Origin: Devosia nitrariae
GTDB lineage: Bacteria > Pseudomonadota > Alphaproteobacteria > Rhizobiales > Devosiaceae
Direction: 5' to 3'
Assembly: GCF_030160115.1 (NCBI RefSeq)
Contig: NZ_BSNS01000023.1
Span: forward strand, 52,062-116,061
Length of the DNA stretch: 64,000 bases
Part shown: positions 32,874 through 42,260 of the stretch, in pieces
How positions within the stretch are numbered: the stretch's first letter is position 1
Layout of the letters: each line of letters begins with the position of its first letter
Made by a program: the position numbers and the translations under genes
The notes under the pieces: model-generated
What the model saw: the letters and a program-made list of their open reading frames with translations, nothing else
Told to the model about the DNA's origin: nothing
The model's database searches: none

Positions 32874-33281
32874 TCAGCCCGCCTCGCCCCCGGATGCCCC
32901 GGCGGATCCGACCCGGTGGTACTCGATCGTGTTGCAGAGGATTCCCTGGCAGCCTTCGATATCGATGGTGTCGGGTCCGGTCATGGTCACCGTGCCCGTG
33001 GCCTCGCCGCCGCCAAGCATCATCTTGCCCTGCCACTGGTTGGGCGCGATCATCTGCCCCTGCAGGACCTCCTCGTTCAGATAAGCAAGGTTCTCCTCGG
33101 TGCGCGACTCGCCCTGGAGATCGGTCATCACCACGCAGAGCTGCGTGCCGTCGTCGCCGCACAGCGTCATGTGGAACGACGTCCCCCATTTGTCTATCCA
33201 GTCACCCTCGATCGAGGCCTCCTGCGCCAGGGAACCGGCGGACAAGAGCACGAAGGAGAGAACGGCCAACAGCGAGCGCAT
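32874..33281 (-). CDS. DUF2147-type secreted protein
   Basis: This 135-residue protein has a signal peptide (MRSLLAVLSFVLLSAGSLAQ) and a lipocalin-like DUF2147 pattern: GDWIDKWGTSFHMTLCGDDG, QLCVVMTDL and a GKMMLGGGEATGTVTMTG stretch. Paired Cys at TLCGDDGTQLC and EGCQGILCNT suggest disulphides. It is a periplasmic protein of unknown ligand. Confidence 0.75.
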   Translation of the reverse strand: MRSLLAVLSFVLLSAGSLAQEASIEGDWIDKWGTSFHMTLCGDDGTQLCVVMTDLQGESRTEENLAYLNEEVLQGQMIAPNQWQGKMMLGGGEATGTVTMTGPDTIDIEGCQGILCNTIEYHRVGSAGASGGEAG

Positions 33282-33507
33282 GATTCACCTGCCATACAAA
33301 GGTTCACATCAGGAACGAAAGCCAACAACAAACGTGGCTCCGCACCCAGGGTTCCCCGCGGCCGCCTCGTCTTCATCTGGTTAAGCCGATCCCATCATAG
33401 AGGAACGCCGCGGCCGGATTGGGGGAAACGCCCGCCGGTGATTCCATCAGACCGCATCGCGCTCTAGACTGGCTGAGTCTTGAACCGCCAGCCGATCGGG
33501 GGATGAT

Positions 33508-34017
33508 TTGGCCTACGAAGACCGCATTCCGGTGGATCTCACCGGCGGCTGCCAGTGCGGGGCGGTGCGTTACCGCGCCAGCGAGCGCAACGACAACGCG
33601 CATATCTGCCACTGCCGCATGTGCCAGAAGGCGATGGGCAATTATTTTGCCCCTCTGGTTTCCGTAGATCGGCGGGCCTTCACCTGGACACGGGGCGCGC
33701 CGGCGCGCTTCCGCAGCTCGGCCAATGTCGATCGCGGCTTCTGTTCGGCCTGTGGCACGCCGCTGTTCTATGACGATGTCACCAGCACCCATATCAGCAT
33801 CACCCTCGGCTCCCTCGACCACCCCGAGCTGGTACCGCCGGTCACCCTCGACGGCACCCAGGGCGTGATGCCGTTTTTCGCCACGCTCCACCAACTGCCC
33901 GATACCGGCGTGACCGGCGACGACGATCCCGACTGGGCCGCGGCGATCGCCGCCAGCAACCGTCAGCATCCCGACCACGACACCGACGACTGGCCACCGG
34001 TGCATCGGCCGGGTTGA
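33508..34017 (+). CDS. GFA-family protein
   Basis: This 169-residue protein has zinc ligand sets CQCGAVRYRA, CHCRMCQKAMGNYF and CSACGTPLFYDD. It is longer than the copy at 30686. Initiation is at TTG 33508, with GGGGGA seven bases before it; an overlapping ATG at 33503 is out of frame. Substrate unknown. It has no operon partner. Confidence 0.8.
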   Translation: MAYEDRIPVDLTGGCQCGAVRYRASERNDNAHICHCRMCQKAMGNYFAPLVSVDRRAFTWTRGAPARFRSSANVDRGFCSACGTPLFYDDVTSTHISITLGSLDHPELVPPVTLDGTQGVMPFFATLHQLPDTGVTGDDDPDWAAAIAASNRQHPDHDTDDWPPVHRPG

Positions 34018-34220
34018 GAGGTGAGTGCGATCGCCGCCTCATCCCCAATTCTTTTGCGCATTTGAGTATTTCCGAGAATTTCCGACCCCGTGCGCTCTCA
34101 TGACGAGAATTTGACAGGGGGGAACGTCCGATATTAACCGTTTTGCCTGCCGCCCCCGTGCTAACGTTACTGCAAGGCGAGCAATGCTGCCGCCTCCAAC
34201 GAAATGGGATTGGGGACATA

Positions 34221-34568
34221 ATGAACATTCCTGCATGGACTAAACCCGCGCTATATGGCGCGGTTTCTGGCGCTGTTCTTCTGGCGATCGTCGGCTTCAT
34301 GTGGGGCGGCTGGGTCACTGCAGGCAGCGCGCAGGATCTGGCGACGAAGAAATCGGCTGCCGACGTGGTCGTCGCCTTGACGCCTTATTGCGTGGAAAGG
34401 TCGAGGACCGATCCTGCCCGCGTCACCGTCCTTGCAGAACTCGAGGCTGCCAGATCGACGGCCAAGCGCGCCGTCATTGAAAAGGCCGGCTGGGCGACCC
34501 CGCTCGGGTCCGAAAGCCCCAACCGCGCCCTCGCCACCGCCTGCATCACGGCCCTCGAAGCCGCCTGA
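34221..34568 (+). CDS. Hypothetical membrane-anchored small protein
   Basis: This 115-residue protein has one N-terminal hydrophobic segment (about 12-32, YGAVSGAVLLAIVGFMWGGW) and a soluble C-terminus with TPYCVERS and LATACITALE. The two Cys could pair. It resembles a widespread unnamed family of Hyphomicrobiales, but I cannot name it. A perfect hairpin follows at 34593. Confidence 0.6.
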   Translation: MNIPAWTKPALYGAVSGAVLLAIVGFMWGGWVTAGSAQDLATKKSAADVVVALTPYCVERSRTDPARVTVLAELEAARSTAKRAVIEKAGWATPLGSESPNRALATACITALEAA

Positions 34569-34592
34569 CGCTGGCAACGGTTGCACGCGTAT

Positions 34593-34627
34593 CGAGAGCC
34601 GCCGGGCGATCCGCCCGGCGGCTCTCG
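34593..34627. terminator. Perfect 16-base hairpin after the gene at 34221
   Basis: CGAGAGCCGCCGGGCG and CGCCCGGCGGCTCTCG pair completely around ATC. There is no T-run after it, so it may act as a stability hairpin rather than a classical terminator. The interval 34628-34729 after it shows nothing else. Confidence 0.7.
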
Positions 34628-34729
34628 ACCACCAGCACTCCACCACCTTCGATGACACCCGGTGGGTGGGGCGGCCGTGTGCCTCCATCAATTTCATTTG
34701 GCGGTTCCGGCTCTCGGATAACCAGCCGG

Positions 34730-35488
34730 CTACTCCTTGCCGGATACGAAACCCGCTGCCCTCGAGGTCATACGCGCTTCCGGAAATGCCGTCGGCAGAA
34801 TCGGCTCCAGCACCTCTCGAACCGTCCATTCCCGACACGCCGCCGCCCATTCGGCCATTTCGGGCTTGCCCTGCATGTGCGCCCATGTCGAGAGCGCCGA
34901 CTGGCGGGCGACGACGAAGACCGCAAGTTCGGATACCGAAAGAGAAGCCATTCCGTAGCCGTCGAGGAACACCCCAAGGCGCCGGATCTGCTCCTTGCCT
35001 GAATACTCGTCGTCGTTGCCGATATCGAGCCACGAAAAAGCCGAGTAGCCGAGGTCCCAAAGCCTTGGCCCGGGCGCCAGCGTGTCGAAATCGATGATGC
35101 CGCAGGGCATCCCGTCGATGAGCACGCAGTTCGGCGGGCCCCAGTCATTGTGGCACATCACCTCTGCCCCGGCTGCCACCACCGCCGGCAGATCCACCGT
35201 CGCATCATGAAAGCGGCGCAGCAGGCGCGCTGCCTGGTGCAGTTGCTCGTCCGTGAAATGCCCGAGATCTGCGGGCACCTCTCCGGCGATGAAAGACAGC
35301 ACCTCCCGGTTCATCTCATCGACGCCCAGCAAGCGCGGCGTTCCCACAAAGCCCTTTGCTTCCAGATGGCTGAGCAGGTCATGCTGCAGCGTGCGGTCGC
35401 GCGATATCGGCCGCCTGACCGTGTCGCCTATCCTGACGACCCCGGCTGTGACGCGACCACCCGTCAGCGCAATCTCAGGCTCTTCCAT
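34730..35488 (-). CDS. Aminoglycoside phosphotransferase (APH)-fold protein
   Basis: This 252-residue protein has VMCHNDWGPPNCVLI (catalytic loop with HND) and GIIDFDTLAPGPRLWDLGYS (metal site IDFD). The N-terminal nucleotide-binding lobe is less conserved. The family phosphorylates small hydroxyl compounds; resistance activity should not be assumed. ATG 35488 is chosen; 35494 gives two more residues. It is separate from the frameshifted APH gene at 25200. Confidence 0.85.
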   Translation of the reverse strand: MEEPEIALTGGRVTAGVVRIGDTVRRPISRDRTLQHDLLSHLEAKGFVGTPRLLGVDEMNREVLSFIAGEVPADLGHFTDEQLHQAARLLRRFHDATVDLPAVVAAGAEVMCHNDWGPPNCVLIDGMPCGIIDFDTLAPGPRLWDLGYSAFSWLDIGNDDEYSGKEQIRRLGVFLDGYGMASLSVSELAVFVVARQSALSTWAHMQGKPEMAEWAAACREWTVREVLEPILPTAFPEARMTSRAAGFVSGKE

Positions 35489-35616
35489 ACCCAACGCTTA
35501 GCGCGTCGCCGCGCTCGACGCGAGAACTGAGGCGAAGCGAAGTGCCACGAGGTGGTGACAGCGCCCACCAGACGCGTGCTAGGTTCCCCGCCCGACTGTC
35601 ATCTGGGAAGGACCGC

Positions 35617-36105
35617 ATGGCCGATTTCTCGCAAAGTTATCTCGGGCAGCTGCGCCAGTTGGTCGGCGACCGCCTGCTCATCGTTGCCGGCACGCGCATC
35701 GTCATCGAGAACGAAACCGGATCGGTCCTCCTCGATCTGCGCGCCGATTTCGAGGTCTGGGCGTTGCCCGGCGACGCCTGCGAGCCGGAGGAGGATGCAG
35801 CGCAGACCATCATCCGCGAGGTGCGCGAGGAATCCGGGCTCACCCTCGAGAGCGTCACGCCCTTTGGCTTTGCCAGCGACCCGCACTGGGAAACGACCAC
35901 CTTTCCCAATGGCGACGTCTGCCGCAACTTCTCCCTGATGTTCACCACGCGCGCCTTTTCCGGCACGCCGCGCCCGCTCGACGGCGAAGCCCTCGAATAC
36001 CGCTGGTTCGACCCCCAGGACCTTCCCGAAATGGTGCCCAACCACCTCCGAAGCATCGAAGCCTGGATGCGCTGGAAAGCCGGCGAGGGGTTCCAGTTGA
36101 TCTAG
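35617..36105 (+). CDS. NUDIX hydrolase
   Basis: This 162-residue protein contains the Nudix box as GDACEPEEDAAQTIIREVRE followed by ESGL, with the REVREE catalytic helix. The preceding sheet LLIVAGTRIVIENETG is usual. It hydrolyses a nucleoside-diphosphate-linked substrate, which is unknown. ATG 35617 is the first with a proper N-terminus. It has no operon partner. Confidence 0.85.
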   Translation: MADFSQSYLGQLRQLVGDRLLIVAGTRIVIENETGSVLLDLRADFEVWALPGDACEPEEDAAQTIIREVREESGLTLESVTPFGFASDPHWETTTFPNGDVCRNFSLMFTTRAFSGTPRPLDGEALEYRWFDPQDLPEMVPNHLRSIEAWMRWKAGEGFQLI

Positions 36106-36223
36106 GGCAACGTACGATCGGGGTAAGACGGTCGCATTCAGGGAGAGTCGAAGCTTCTAACCGCAACCCGCGTGCTGCATAGCCGTTGCATGCGGACATG
36201 CAACACGTTCAGCGGAGGAGAAA

Positions 36224-36985
36224 ATGGCTCGACAAGAAGGTCCCGGAGTCCCTGCTCCGTCCATGCGCGAACCCATTGGCGACTTCGATGTGGTTTCGCA
36301 AGATGAATGGAAGGCTGCCCGCGAGAAGCTGCTCGCGGAGGAAAAGACCCTGATGAAAGCCAAGGACCGTCTGGTCGCCAAACGCAGGCTCCTCCCGGTG
36401 ACCGAAGTTGACCGCAGTTACAGATTCATGGGCACGAATGGCGATCGGGATCTGCTGGGGCTGTTCGAAGGACGACGACAGCTTATCGTCTATCGTTTCT
36501 TCTATGCGCCCGATGTCGAGAATTGGCCGGATGGGGCGTGCAGCGGTTGCTCGATGTTTGCTGACACCGTGGTTCATCCTGCGCACCTTGCAGCACGCGA
36601 CACGACCCTCGCCTTCGTCACTGCTGCTCCTGTCGACAAGATCGAGAGCCTGCGCGAACGGATGGGATGGGATCACATCCCTTTCTATTCGCTGCCCGAC
36701 GAGCGGTTCTCTCGGGATTTCGGTGTTGAAGAGCTATTCGGCCTCAACGTCTTCATCCGGCGCGGTGAACGGGTTTTCCGCACCTACTTTCTGAACGGAC
36801 GCGGCATCGAGGAAATAGGTCCCGTCTGGTCATTTCTCGACATGACGCTGTTAGGTCGGCAGGAGAATTGGCAGGAGGTGCCGCCTGGGCGCCCTCAGCG
36901 CGATCCCTACACGTGGTGGCGTCTTCACGACAACTACGGCCCAATCGCTGCTCCCAACCCTCCGCAACCGAAGGGAGACGCATGA
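36224..36985 (+). CDS. DUF899-family thioredoxin-like protein
   Basis: This 253-residue protein has the DUF899 pattern: EWKAAREKLLAEEKTLMKAK, YRFMGTNGDRDLLGLFEGRR, LIVYRFFYA, then CSGCSMFAD as the CxxC of a thioredoxin fold, and YTWWRLHDNYG near the end. GGAGGAG lies five bases before the ATG. Function is unknown; some members are annotated as electron carriers. The 36986-37331 gap after it holds no gene I can support. Confidence 0.85.
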   Translation: MARQEGPGVPAPSMREPIGDFDVVSQDEWKAAREKLLAEEKTLMKAKDRLVAKRRLLPVTEVDRSYRFMGTNGDRDLLGLFEGRRQLIVYRFFYAPDVENWPDGACSGCSMFADTVVHPAHLAARDTTLAFVTAAPVDKIESLRERMGWDHIPFYSLPDERFSRDFGVEELFGLNVFIRRGERVFRTYFLNGRGIEEIGPVWSFLDMTLLGRQENWQEVPPGRPQRDPYTWWRLHDNYGPIAAPNPPQPKGDA

Positions 36986-37331
36986 GTTGGCGAGCCTCTG
37001 AGCGTATCGCAAACGTGAGCGGCGATCTCGGGGCCGATTTCGAGGGGCAACGGGGCCGCAACCCTACGCGTTCCGCGGCGCGTGGCGGCGCTGCCGCAGG
37101 ATCGTGCGTAGAGGCACGAACCCCACGGCTGCATGCCTGCCGCACCCCGCGTGCGCGTCTATGCGCCCCGGTCTGCCCAAGATCATCGGCACCATCTCAC
37201 GCAAACCTGTTCTACCCGACCACCCCAAAACCACCTCTGTGAGAACGCTATTCCACCGCAGCGACACGATAGGTCGTTGCTGTTGATGCGCGATGGTGGT
37301 GGACTAAAGTCAAACGCGGGAAGGAACAGCA

Positions 37332-37499
37332 ATGGACTACAAGTCATTGAACACCCGGCTGATGGCGCTCGTCCTCGGCGCGGTCGCGGCTCTCGCCCTC
37401 GTCATGTTCGCCAGCACCATGTTCAACGCACTCGAACCCGTCGGCGTCGCCGTCACAGGCGGCCCGGTGACGACCGCCGGCGTCTCCGCCAACTCTTAG
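37332..37499 (+). CDS. Small single-pass membrane protein, 55 residues
   Basis: Reading 37332-37499 gives MDYKSLNTRLMALVLGAVAA, a hydrophobic helix to about residue 30, and a short C-terminal tail ending in VSANS. GGGAAGGAA precedes the ATG. It is below the size usually called by gene finders. No family recognised; it probably sits in the inner membrane. Confidence 0.6.
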   Translation: MDYKSLNTRLMALVLGAVAALALVMFASTMFNALEPVGVAVTGGPVTTAGVSANS

Positions 37500-37576
37500 C
37501 CTCCTCACGCAAAGCGCCATCAGCCGATCGGCCTTGGCTACCCTGATGTCAAAGCCCGGCAAGGGAGGGCCTGCCC

Positions 37577-38560
37577 ATGGCGCGACGGGCACCTGCACTG
37601 ATCTGGGCACTGAGCCTGTTCCTTCTCGCCCCGCTCATCGGCGAGTTCCTGCTCGGCAACTTGCCGATCACTTTCCTCCCGGCCCTGATCGCGCTTGCCC
37701 CCCTCTATGGTGGTGGTGCGCTTCTCATTCGCGAGACCGCCCGGCGGGCCGGGCTCGGCTGGCCGGGCATGCTCCTCCTCTGCCTCGCTTTCGGCGTCAT
37801 CGAGGAAGCGTTCGTCACCCAGTCGCTGTTCGATCCCGACTATCTGGGGCTCGGCCTCACCGCCCACGCGGAGGTGCCCTGGCTCGGTATCGGCATGTGG
37901 TGGACGGTGTTCGTCCTTGGTCTGCATGCGGTGTGGAGCACGGCCGTCCCCATCGCGCTGATCGAAACGCTCGCCGGCGCAGAGCGCGAAACGTCCTGGC
38001 TCGGCAGGTTCGGGCTCGCGGTCACCGCCCTCCTTTTTCTCGCCGGCTGCGCGATGACGGTGATGTTCGAGCAGTCATCGTTCATCGCCGCGCCACACCA
38101 GTTCGCCATCGCCGCGATTGCCGTGGTGGCACTGGTCGTCGGCGCATTCATGCAGCGCGGCCGGGCAGGCGCCAACGACACCACCCGCACGGCGCCCCGC
38201 CCGCCTGTCGCCGGCCTTGCAGCCTTTGCCGCCGGCAGCATCTTCCTTGGGCTCGCCTATCTGCGCGATATTCCCAACGCCTGGGTCAGCGCCGCGCTCA
38301 TGCTGCTGACGGCGGCGGCCTTCGGCCTCACGCTCCGATACTGGTCACGCCGAGACGGCTGGACGCAGACCCACCGCTTCGCCGTGGCCGCCGGGATGAC
38401 CCTTACCTATGTCTGGTTCGGCTTCCTGCAGGTGCCCTCGATCGGCGGCGTCGACCTCATGACCGACCTTGTCGGCAACGCCGTGTTCTCAGCCGCAGCC
38501 ATCGCCCTATTGTTCGCTGCCGGCATGCGCGTGCGCCGGGAGGGTGACGCGCGCCGGTGA
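37577..38560 (+). CDS. Multi-pass membrane protein of unknown function
   Basis: This 327-residue protein has about nine hydrophobic segments, starting ALIWALSLFLLAPLIGEFLL and including a GVIEEAFVTQSLFDPDYLG loop whose EE motif recalls, but does not match, the CPBP/CAAX protease family. There is no signal peptide apart from the first helix. A ribosome site GGAGGG is close to the ATG. It ends 28 bases before the convergent LysR gene. Confidence 0.65.
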   Translation: MARRAPALIWALSLFLLAPLIGEFLLGNLPITFLPALIALAPLYGGGALLIRETARRAGLGWPGMLLLCLAFGVIEEAFVTQSLFDPDYLGLGLTAHAEVPWLGIGMWWTVFVLGLHAVWSTAVPIALIETLAGAERETSWLGRFGLAVTALLFLAGCAMTVMFEQSSFIAAPHQFAIAAIAVVALVVGAFMQRGRAGANDTTRTAPRPPVAGLAAFAAGSIFLGLAYLRDIPNAWVSAALMLLTAAAFGLTLRYWSRRDGWTQTHRFAVAAGMTLTYVWFGFLQVPSIGGVDLMTDLVGNAVFSAAAIALLFAAGMRVRREGDARR

Positions 38561-38587
38561 TTGAACGACCGGACTCATCGTTCCCGG

Positions 38588-39487
38588 TCACGCCAACACC
38601 CCCGGCAATTCCGCCGCGAGCGCATCGATGGCGAGGCGGATCTTTGCCGGCAGGTGCGGCGTCTCGAGCCAGAGGACGTGGTTGTCGAACACATAACCCG
38701 GGTGATCTGTCAGCAACGGCACCAGCGTGCCGACCGCAAGGCGTTCGCGCACCAGGAACGAGGGGAGCCAGGCGAGCCCCATGCCGGCCTCCGCCGCATC
38801 GGCGATCGCCTCGAGGTCGTCGAGGCGCAGTCGCGCCGGCGGCGACACCCGCGCCGGCTCCTCCCCCTCGCGCGGAAAGAGCCAGGCATGGGTCCAACCG
38901 GGCCGGCTGTAGATGATCGCCTTATGCCGTTCGAGGTCCTCGAGCTGACGGGGCCGGCCGTGTTGGGCGATGTGCGAGGGTGCCGCGCAGACGATCATGG
39001 TGTGGCGCCCGATCCGGCGCGTCATCAGCCCGGCTCCCCCCGTAAGCGTCCCGGTGCGGACGGCAAGGTCGAAGCCGTCCTCGGCAAGGTCGACGATACG
39101 GTCACCGAACGAAAGCTCGAGCTCGAGCTCCTTGTGCCGCTGCGCCAGCGGCAGCAGGATCGGCGCGATGCAGCGTCGCCCGATAAGGGCCGGCATGGTC
39201 ACCCGCAGCTTGCCCACCGGCGCGCTGATCTGCCCGCCGACCAGCGCATCGGCGGCCTCGGCCTCCGCCAGCACCGTCCGGCAGCGCTCGTAATAGGCGC
39301 GCCCGAATTCGGTGAGGCTCTGGCGGCGGGTGGTGCGGTTGATGAGGCGCACCCCGAGGCGCTCTTCGAGGTGCCGCACATGCTTGCCGACCATGGGCCC
39401 GGAAAGTTCGAGCGCTTCCGCCGCCGCCGCGAATGAACCGAGATCTGCGGCCTTGACGAACACGGCCATGCTGGTCAGGCGATCCAT
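38588..39487 (-). CDS. LysR-family transcriptional regulator
   Basis: This 299-residue protein has MDRLTSMAVFVKAADLGSFA (winged-HTH start), LSGPMVGKHVRHLEERLGVR (recognition helix) and TEFGRAYYERC. The second half is a type 2 periplasmic-binding-like effector domain. It diverges from the quinone oxidoreductase gene at 39593, with 105 bases between, so it probably controls that gene. Confidence 0.9.
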   Translation of the reverse strand: MDRLTSMAVFVKAADLGSFAAAAEALELSGPMVGKHVRHLEERLGVRLINRTTRRQSLTEFGRAYYERCRTVLAEAEAADALVGGQISAPVGKLRVTMPALIGRRCIAPILLPLAQRHKELELELSFGDRIVDLAEDGFDLAVRTGTLTGGAGLMTRRIGRHTMIVCAAPSHIAQHGRPRQLEDLERHKAIIYSRPGWTHAWLFPREGEEPARVSPPARLRLDDLEAIADAAEAGMGLAWLPSFLVRERLAVGTLVPLLTDHPGYVFDNHVLWLETPHLPAKIRLAIDALAAELPGVLA

Positions 39488-39592
39488 GATTTAGAAACTC
39501 CTGGTTTCGACTCTCCTGCCTGAACGGCTGTTTATCGGCGAAAATGCCTGAGGCAAAGCTCATTGCGCTCAATTGTTTTCGGAGTTTGTGCG

Positions 39593-40582
39593 ATGGCGCG
39601 TGTCGTTCGCTTTCATCAGCTTGGCGGTCCCGAGGTGCTGCGCATCGAGCATATCGATGATGCCGAACCCGGCCCGGGTGAGGTCCGCATCCATGTCAGG
39701 GCGCTGGGCCTCAACCGGGCCGAGGCTCTGGTCCGCCGCGGCGCCTATATCGAGACCGCGACCCTGCCCTCCGGCCTCGGCCTCGAGGCCGCGGGCATCG
39801 TCGACAAGGTCGGTGAAGGCATTGCCGGCTTCGAATCCGGCGACGCCGTCAGCGTCATACCGCCAAAGTCGATGCTCTCTTCGCCGGCCTATGGCGAACT
39901 CGTGACCTACCCCGCCGGCCTCGTCGTCAGGCACCCGCCATCGCTGTCGATGGAAGCGGCGGCCGCCAGCTGGATGCAATACCTCACCGCCTATGGCGCC
40001 CTCATCGACATAGCCGGGATGCGCAGCGGCGAACCCGTCGTCGTCACCGCCGCCTCGAGCAGCGTCGGCCTCGCCGCCATCCAGATCGCCAACGCCGTCG
40101 GCGCCATCCCGATCGCCGTCACGCGCACCTGCGCCAAGAAAGATGCGCTGCGCGCAGCCGGGGCGGCTCACATCGTCGCCTCGGCCGAGGAGGATCTCGA
40201 GCTCGCGCTACGCGAGATCGCCGGGCGGGACGGTATCCGTGTCGTCCTCGACGCAGTCGGCGGCCCCATCTTCGAGCCCCTGACGGCGGCCATGGCGCCC
40301 GGCGGCATGCTCATCGAATATGGCGGCCTCAGCCCCGAGCCGACACCATTCCCGCTCCCTGCGATCCTGCGCAAGACCCTGACGCTGCGCGGCTACCTCG
40401 TCCACGAGATCACCGGCGATCCGGCCCGGTTGGAACCGGCTAAAGCCTTCATCCTCGATCACCTGGCCACGGGCGCGCTCCGCCCGGTGATCGCCCGCAC
40501 CTTTCCCTTCGAGGAGATCGTCGAAGCGCACCGCTACCTCGAGTCGAACGAGCAGTTCGGCAAGATCGTGGTGACGGTGTGA
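39593..40582 (+). CDS. Zinc-type alcohol dehydrogenase family protein / quinone oxidoreductase
   Basis: This 329-residue MDR-superfamily protein has FHQLGGPEVLRIEHIDDAEP, RALGLNRAEALVRRG, the nucleotide fold ASSSVGLAAIQIANAVGAIP and VVLDAVGGPIFEPLT. It lacks the Cys ligands for catalytic zinc, so quinone oxidoreductase-like (NADPH) activity is likely. ATG 39593 is supported by homology; 39563 is an upstream alternative. It diverges from LysR. Confidence 0.85.
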   Translation: MARVVRFHQLGGPEVLRIEHIDDAEPGPGEVRIHVRALGLNRAEALVRRGAYIETATLPSGLGLEAAGIVDKVGEGIAGFESGDAVSVIPPKSMLSSPAYGELVTYPAGLVVRHPPSLSMEAAAASWMQYLTAYGALIDIAGMRSGEPVVVTAASSSVGLAAIQIANAVGAIPIAVTRTCAKKDALRAAGAAHIVASAEEDLELALREIAGRDGIRVVLDAVGGPIFEPLTAAMAPGGMLIEYGGLSPEPTPFPLPAILRKTLTLRGYLVHEITGDPARLEPAKAFILDHLATGALRPVIARTFPFEEIVEAHRYLESNEQFGKIVVTV

Positions 40583-40617
40583 GGGCGTTGGGGCTCCTGC
40601 CGGCGCAGCTGCTCCTT

Positions 40618-40754
40618 CCGCGCAGGCCGGGATCCATCCTGAGACCCAGCCCCAGCCGCAAGGTGTGTGTACCGGGCACGAAACCGCAGCACCCGCACTT
40701 CCCGTGCTCGCTGATGTCTTCAGGGCTGGATCCCGGCCTTCGCCGGGATGATAC
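40618..40754 (+). repeat. GTCATCCC palindromic repeat, composite copy
   Basis: The left palindrome is reduced (CGCAGGCCGGGATCCATCCT), then the core CCGCAAGGTGTGTG and the right palindrome TCCCGGCCTTCGCCGGGATG. It lies between the convergent quinone oxidoreductase and AlkB genes. Confidence 0.75.
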
Positions 40755-40782
40755 CCTGTGGGTGTTGATAGATGGTGCTTCC

Positions 40783-41352
40783 CTACCCCCGCATCGATCG
40801 GAACGTCACCGAGTACCTCAGCTCCTCTACCGGCGGGATCGAGTGCTCCCAGAGCGTGCGCGCCTCGCCGCTGATGAGATAGGCTGAGCCCGGCTCCAGG
40901 GTCAGGTTGCGCCGCTCCCACTTCGCCCCGGCCTTGCGCCGGAAGCGCATCGTGCAAGGCGCGCCGAGCGAGATGCCGATGACCTCGTCGAACACCGCCT
41001 TGTCCTTGTGCCAGCCGATGGCGGCGCCCGGCTGGTATTCGGTCACCAGTGCCTGCTCGAGAGTTTCGGGGGGAAGCCCGCCGAACGAAGCGGCCTTGTC
41101 GCGCAGCGGCACAAGGAACGCCGGCATCGGCTCTATCCTCTCGACGCGCTCCGAGGCAAAGTCATATTTCCAGCCGAACGAAACGACCCGCCGCTTGCCG
41201 GTGAACCCGTGGAACTCGAACGCCTTGAACGGCAGCTGCGCGATTGTCTGCGTCAGCCGGTCGGCCTCGTCGACGCCCATCAGCCCCGGCTCGTAGCGCA
41301 AGCCCGGCGGCAGGTCCGGCAAAGGCTCTCCAAAGAGGTCCGGCTGGCTCAT
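40783..41352 (-). CDS. AlkB-type Fe(II)/2-oxoglutarate dioxygenase
   Basis: This 189-residue protein has the full metal set: His115 and Asp117 in AAIGWHKDKAV, His170 in RTLWEHSIPP, with Arg179 and Arg185 in LRYSVTFRS for 2-oxoglutarate. FGWKYDFASERV and LVTEYQPGAAI match the AlkB-like subfamily. It would remove methyl groups from nucleic acids. The start ATG 41352 is followed by the usual MSQPDLFGEPLP. It is not in an operon. Confidence 0.9.
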   Translation of the reverse strand: MSQPDLFGEPLPDLPPGLRYEPGLMGVDEADRLTQTIAQLPFKAFEFHGFTGKRRVVSFGWKYDFASERVERIEPMPAFLVPLRDKAASFGGLPPETLEQALVTEYQPGAAIGWHKDKAVFDEVIGISLGAPCTMRFRRKAGAKWERRNLTLEPGSAYLISGEARTLWEHSIPPVEELRYSVTFRSMRG

Positions 41353-41547
41353 GGGGCATGAATGAGCCTCCCTCCTGCGAGGTTCCTTCGCGACAATTCC
41401 AAGGTTCTTTCGCGACAGATCAAGCTGTTGGCCTGCAGGCCGGCAGCGCGCGGTTTGCCAGATCGATTAAAATCGTGATGGATCGTTTGCGTGGATTATT
41501 TCATTTTTGTGACTTAACATCAGTGGCAACCCTGGGAGTTGCGGCCC

Positions 41548-41760
41548 GTGAAGCTATTGCTGGCAGTCGACATCGCCGATCGCGTCAACCGCGCGGCCGA
41601 AGCGGCCGAGACCATCGACTTCGATGCCGAAGCCGACGCGCTCATCGCGCGGCACCCGGAAGCGCACATCTCGCATAACGAGGTGGTGGCGGTGCTGATC
41701 GAGGAAATCCAGGCCTTTTCCGGCGACGAAGAGAGCAAAGACGAACCCGTGCGCGCCTGA
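41548..41760 (+). CDS. Small acidic protein, 70 residues
   Basis: GTG 41548 with GGGAG upstream gives MKLLLAVDIADRVNRAAEAA, an acidic helix ending in ESKDEPVRA. I do not recognise the family, although it looks like a short conserved protein. There are no membrane segments. The 41353-41547 gap before it shows nothing clear. Confidence 0.5.
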   Translation: MKLLLAVDIADRVNRAAEAAETIDFDAEADALIARHPEAHISHNEVVAVLIEEIQAFSGDEESKDEPVRA

Positions 41761-41907
41761 TTTGAACGGCACGGCTTTTGCGCCACCGGTGCCGTGGGTC
41801 CCACCTGAGGCCGGCCCCTTCCGATAGCCTGGGTTAACTTCTTGGCGTTCGCGGCACCGGCGGCGGGTTTGCCGCATTGGTGCTGCAGTACGCCGGGAGT
41901 AACCCCT

Positions 41908-42114
41908 ATGGACGAATGGACTTTCGACCCGGTGGTGGCCGACGCCATCCTTCGCACGCGCAAGCTCCACCTCAAATCGCTGCGCGAGACGGCCGAATAC
42001 GCCCTCGACACCAAGCTCGGCGAAGCCGATTGGGCGATCCTCGAGCCGATCTGGCGCTGGCACGACGCCATGACCAGCGAGGAACTGGAGGATCGCCTCA
42101 AGGCCGGCGCCTGA
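41908..42114 (+). CDS. Small hypothetical protein, 68 residues
   Basis: GGGAG lies eight bases before ATG 41908. The product (WTFDPVVADAILRTRKLHLK, WAILEPIWRWHDAMTSEELE) is Trp-rich and helical. I do not know the family. It is followed by the YetF-like gene 146 bases on, same strand. Confidence 0.5.
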   Translation: MDEWTFDPVVADAILRTRKLHLKSLRETAEYALDTKLGEADWAILEPIWRWHDAMTSEELEDRLKAGA

Positions 42115-42260
42115 CCAGGCCGGCGTCCCTGCGCAACCGCCCCGAGCAGTGCGCCCGCCCACCCTTTTCGCCGGCGCCTTCGGTGGCCACCCATTTGAAC
42201 CGCCGCGCATCCCCGGCGATTACCCTGATTAGGCAATGCTGCGCGAGAAGGGAGAGGCCC

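Noticed and set aside
36982..37242. Open frame overlapping the DUF899 stop (ATGA)
   Set aside because: The overlap is attractive but the codons soon become Arg/Pro/Ser-rich and unlike coding sequence in this genome, and there is no downstream partner.
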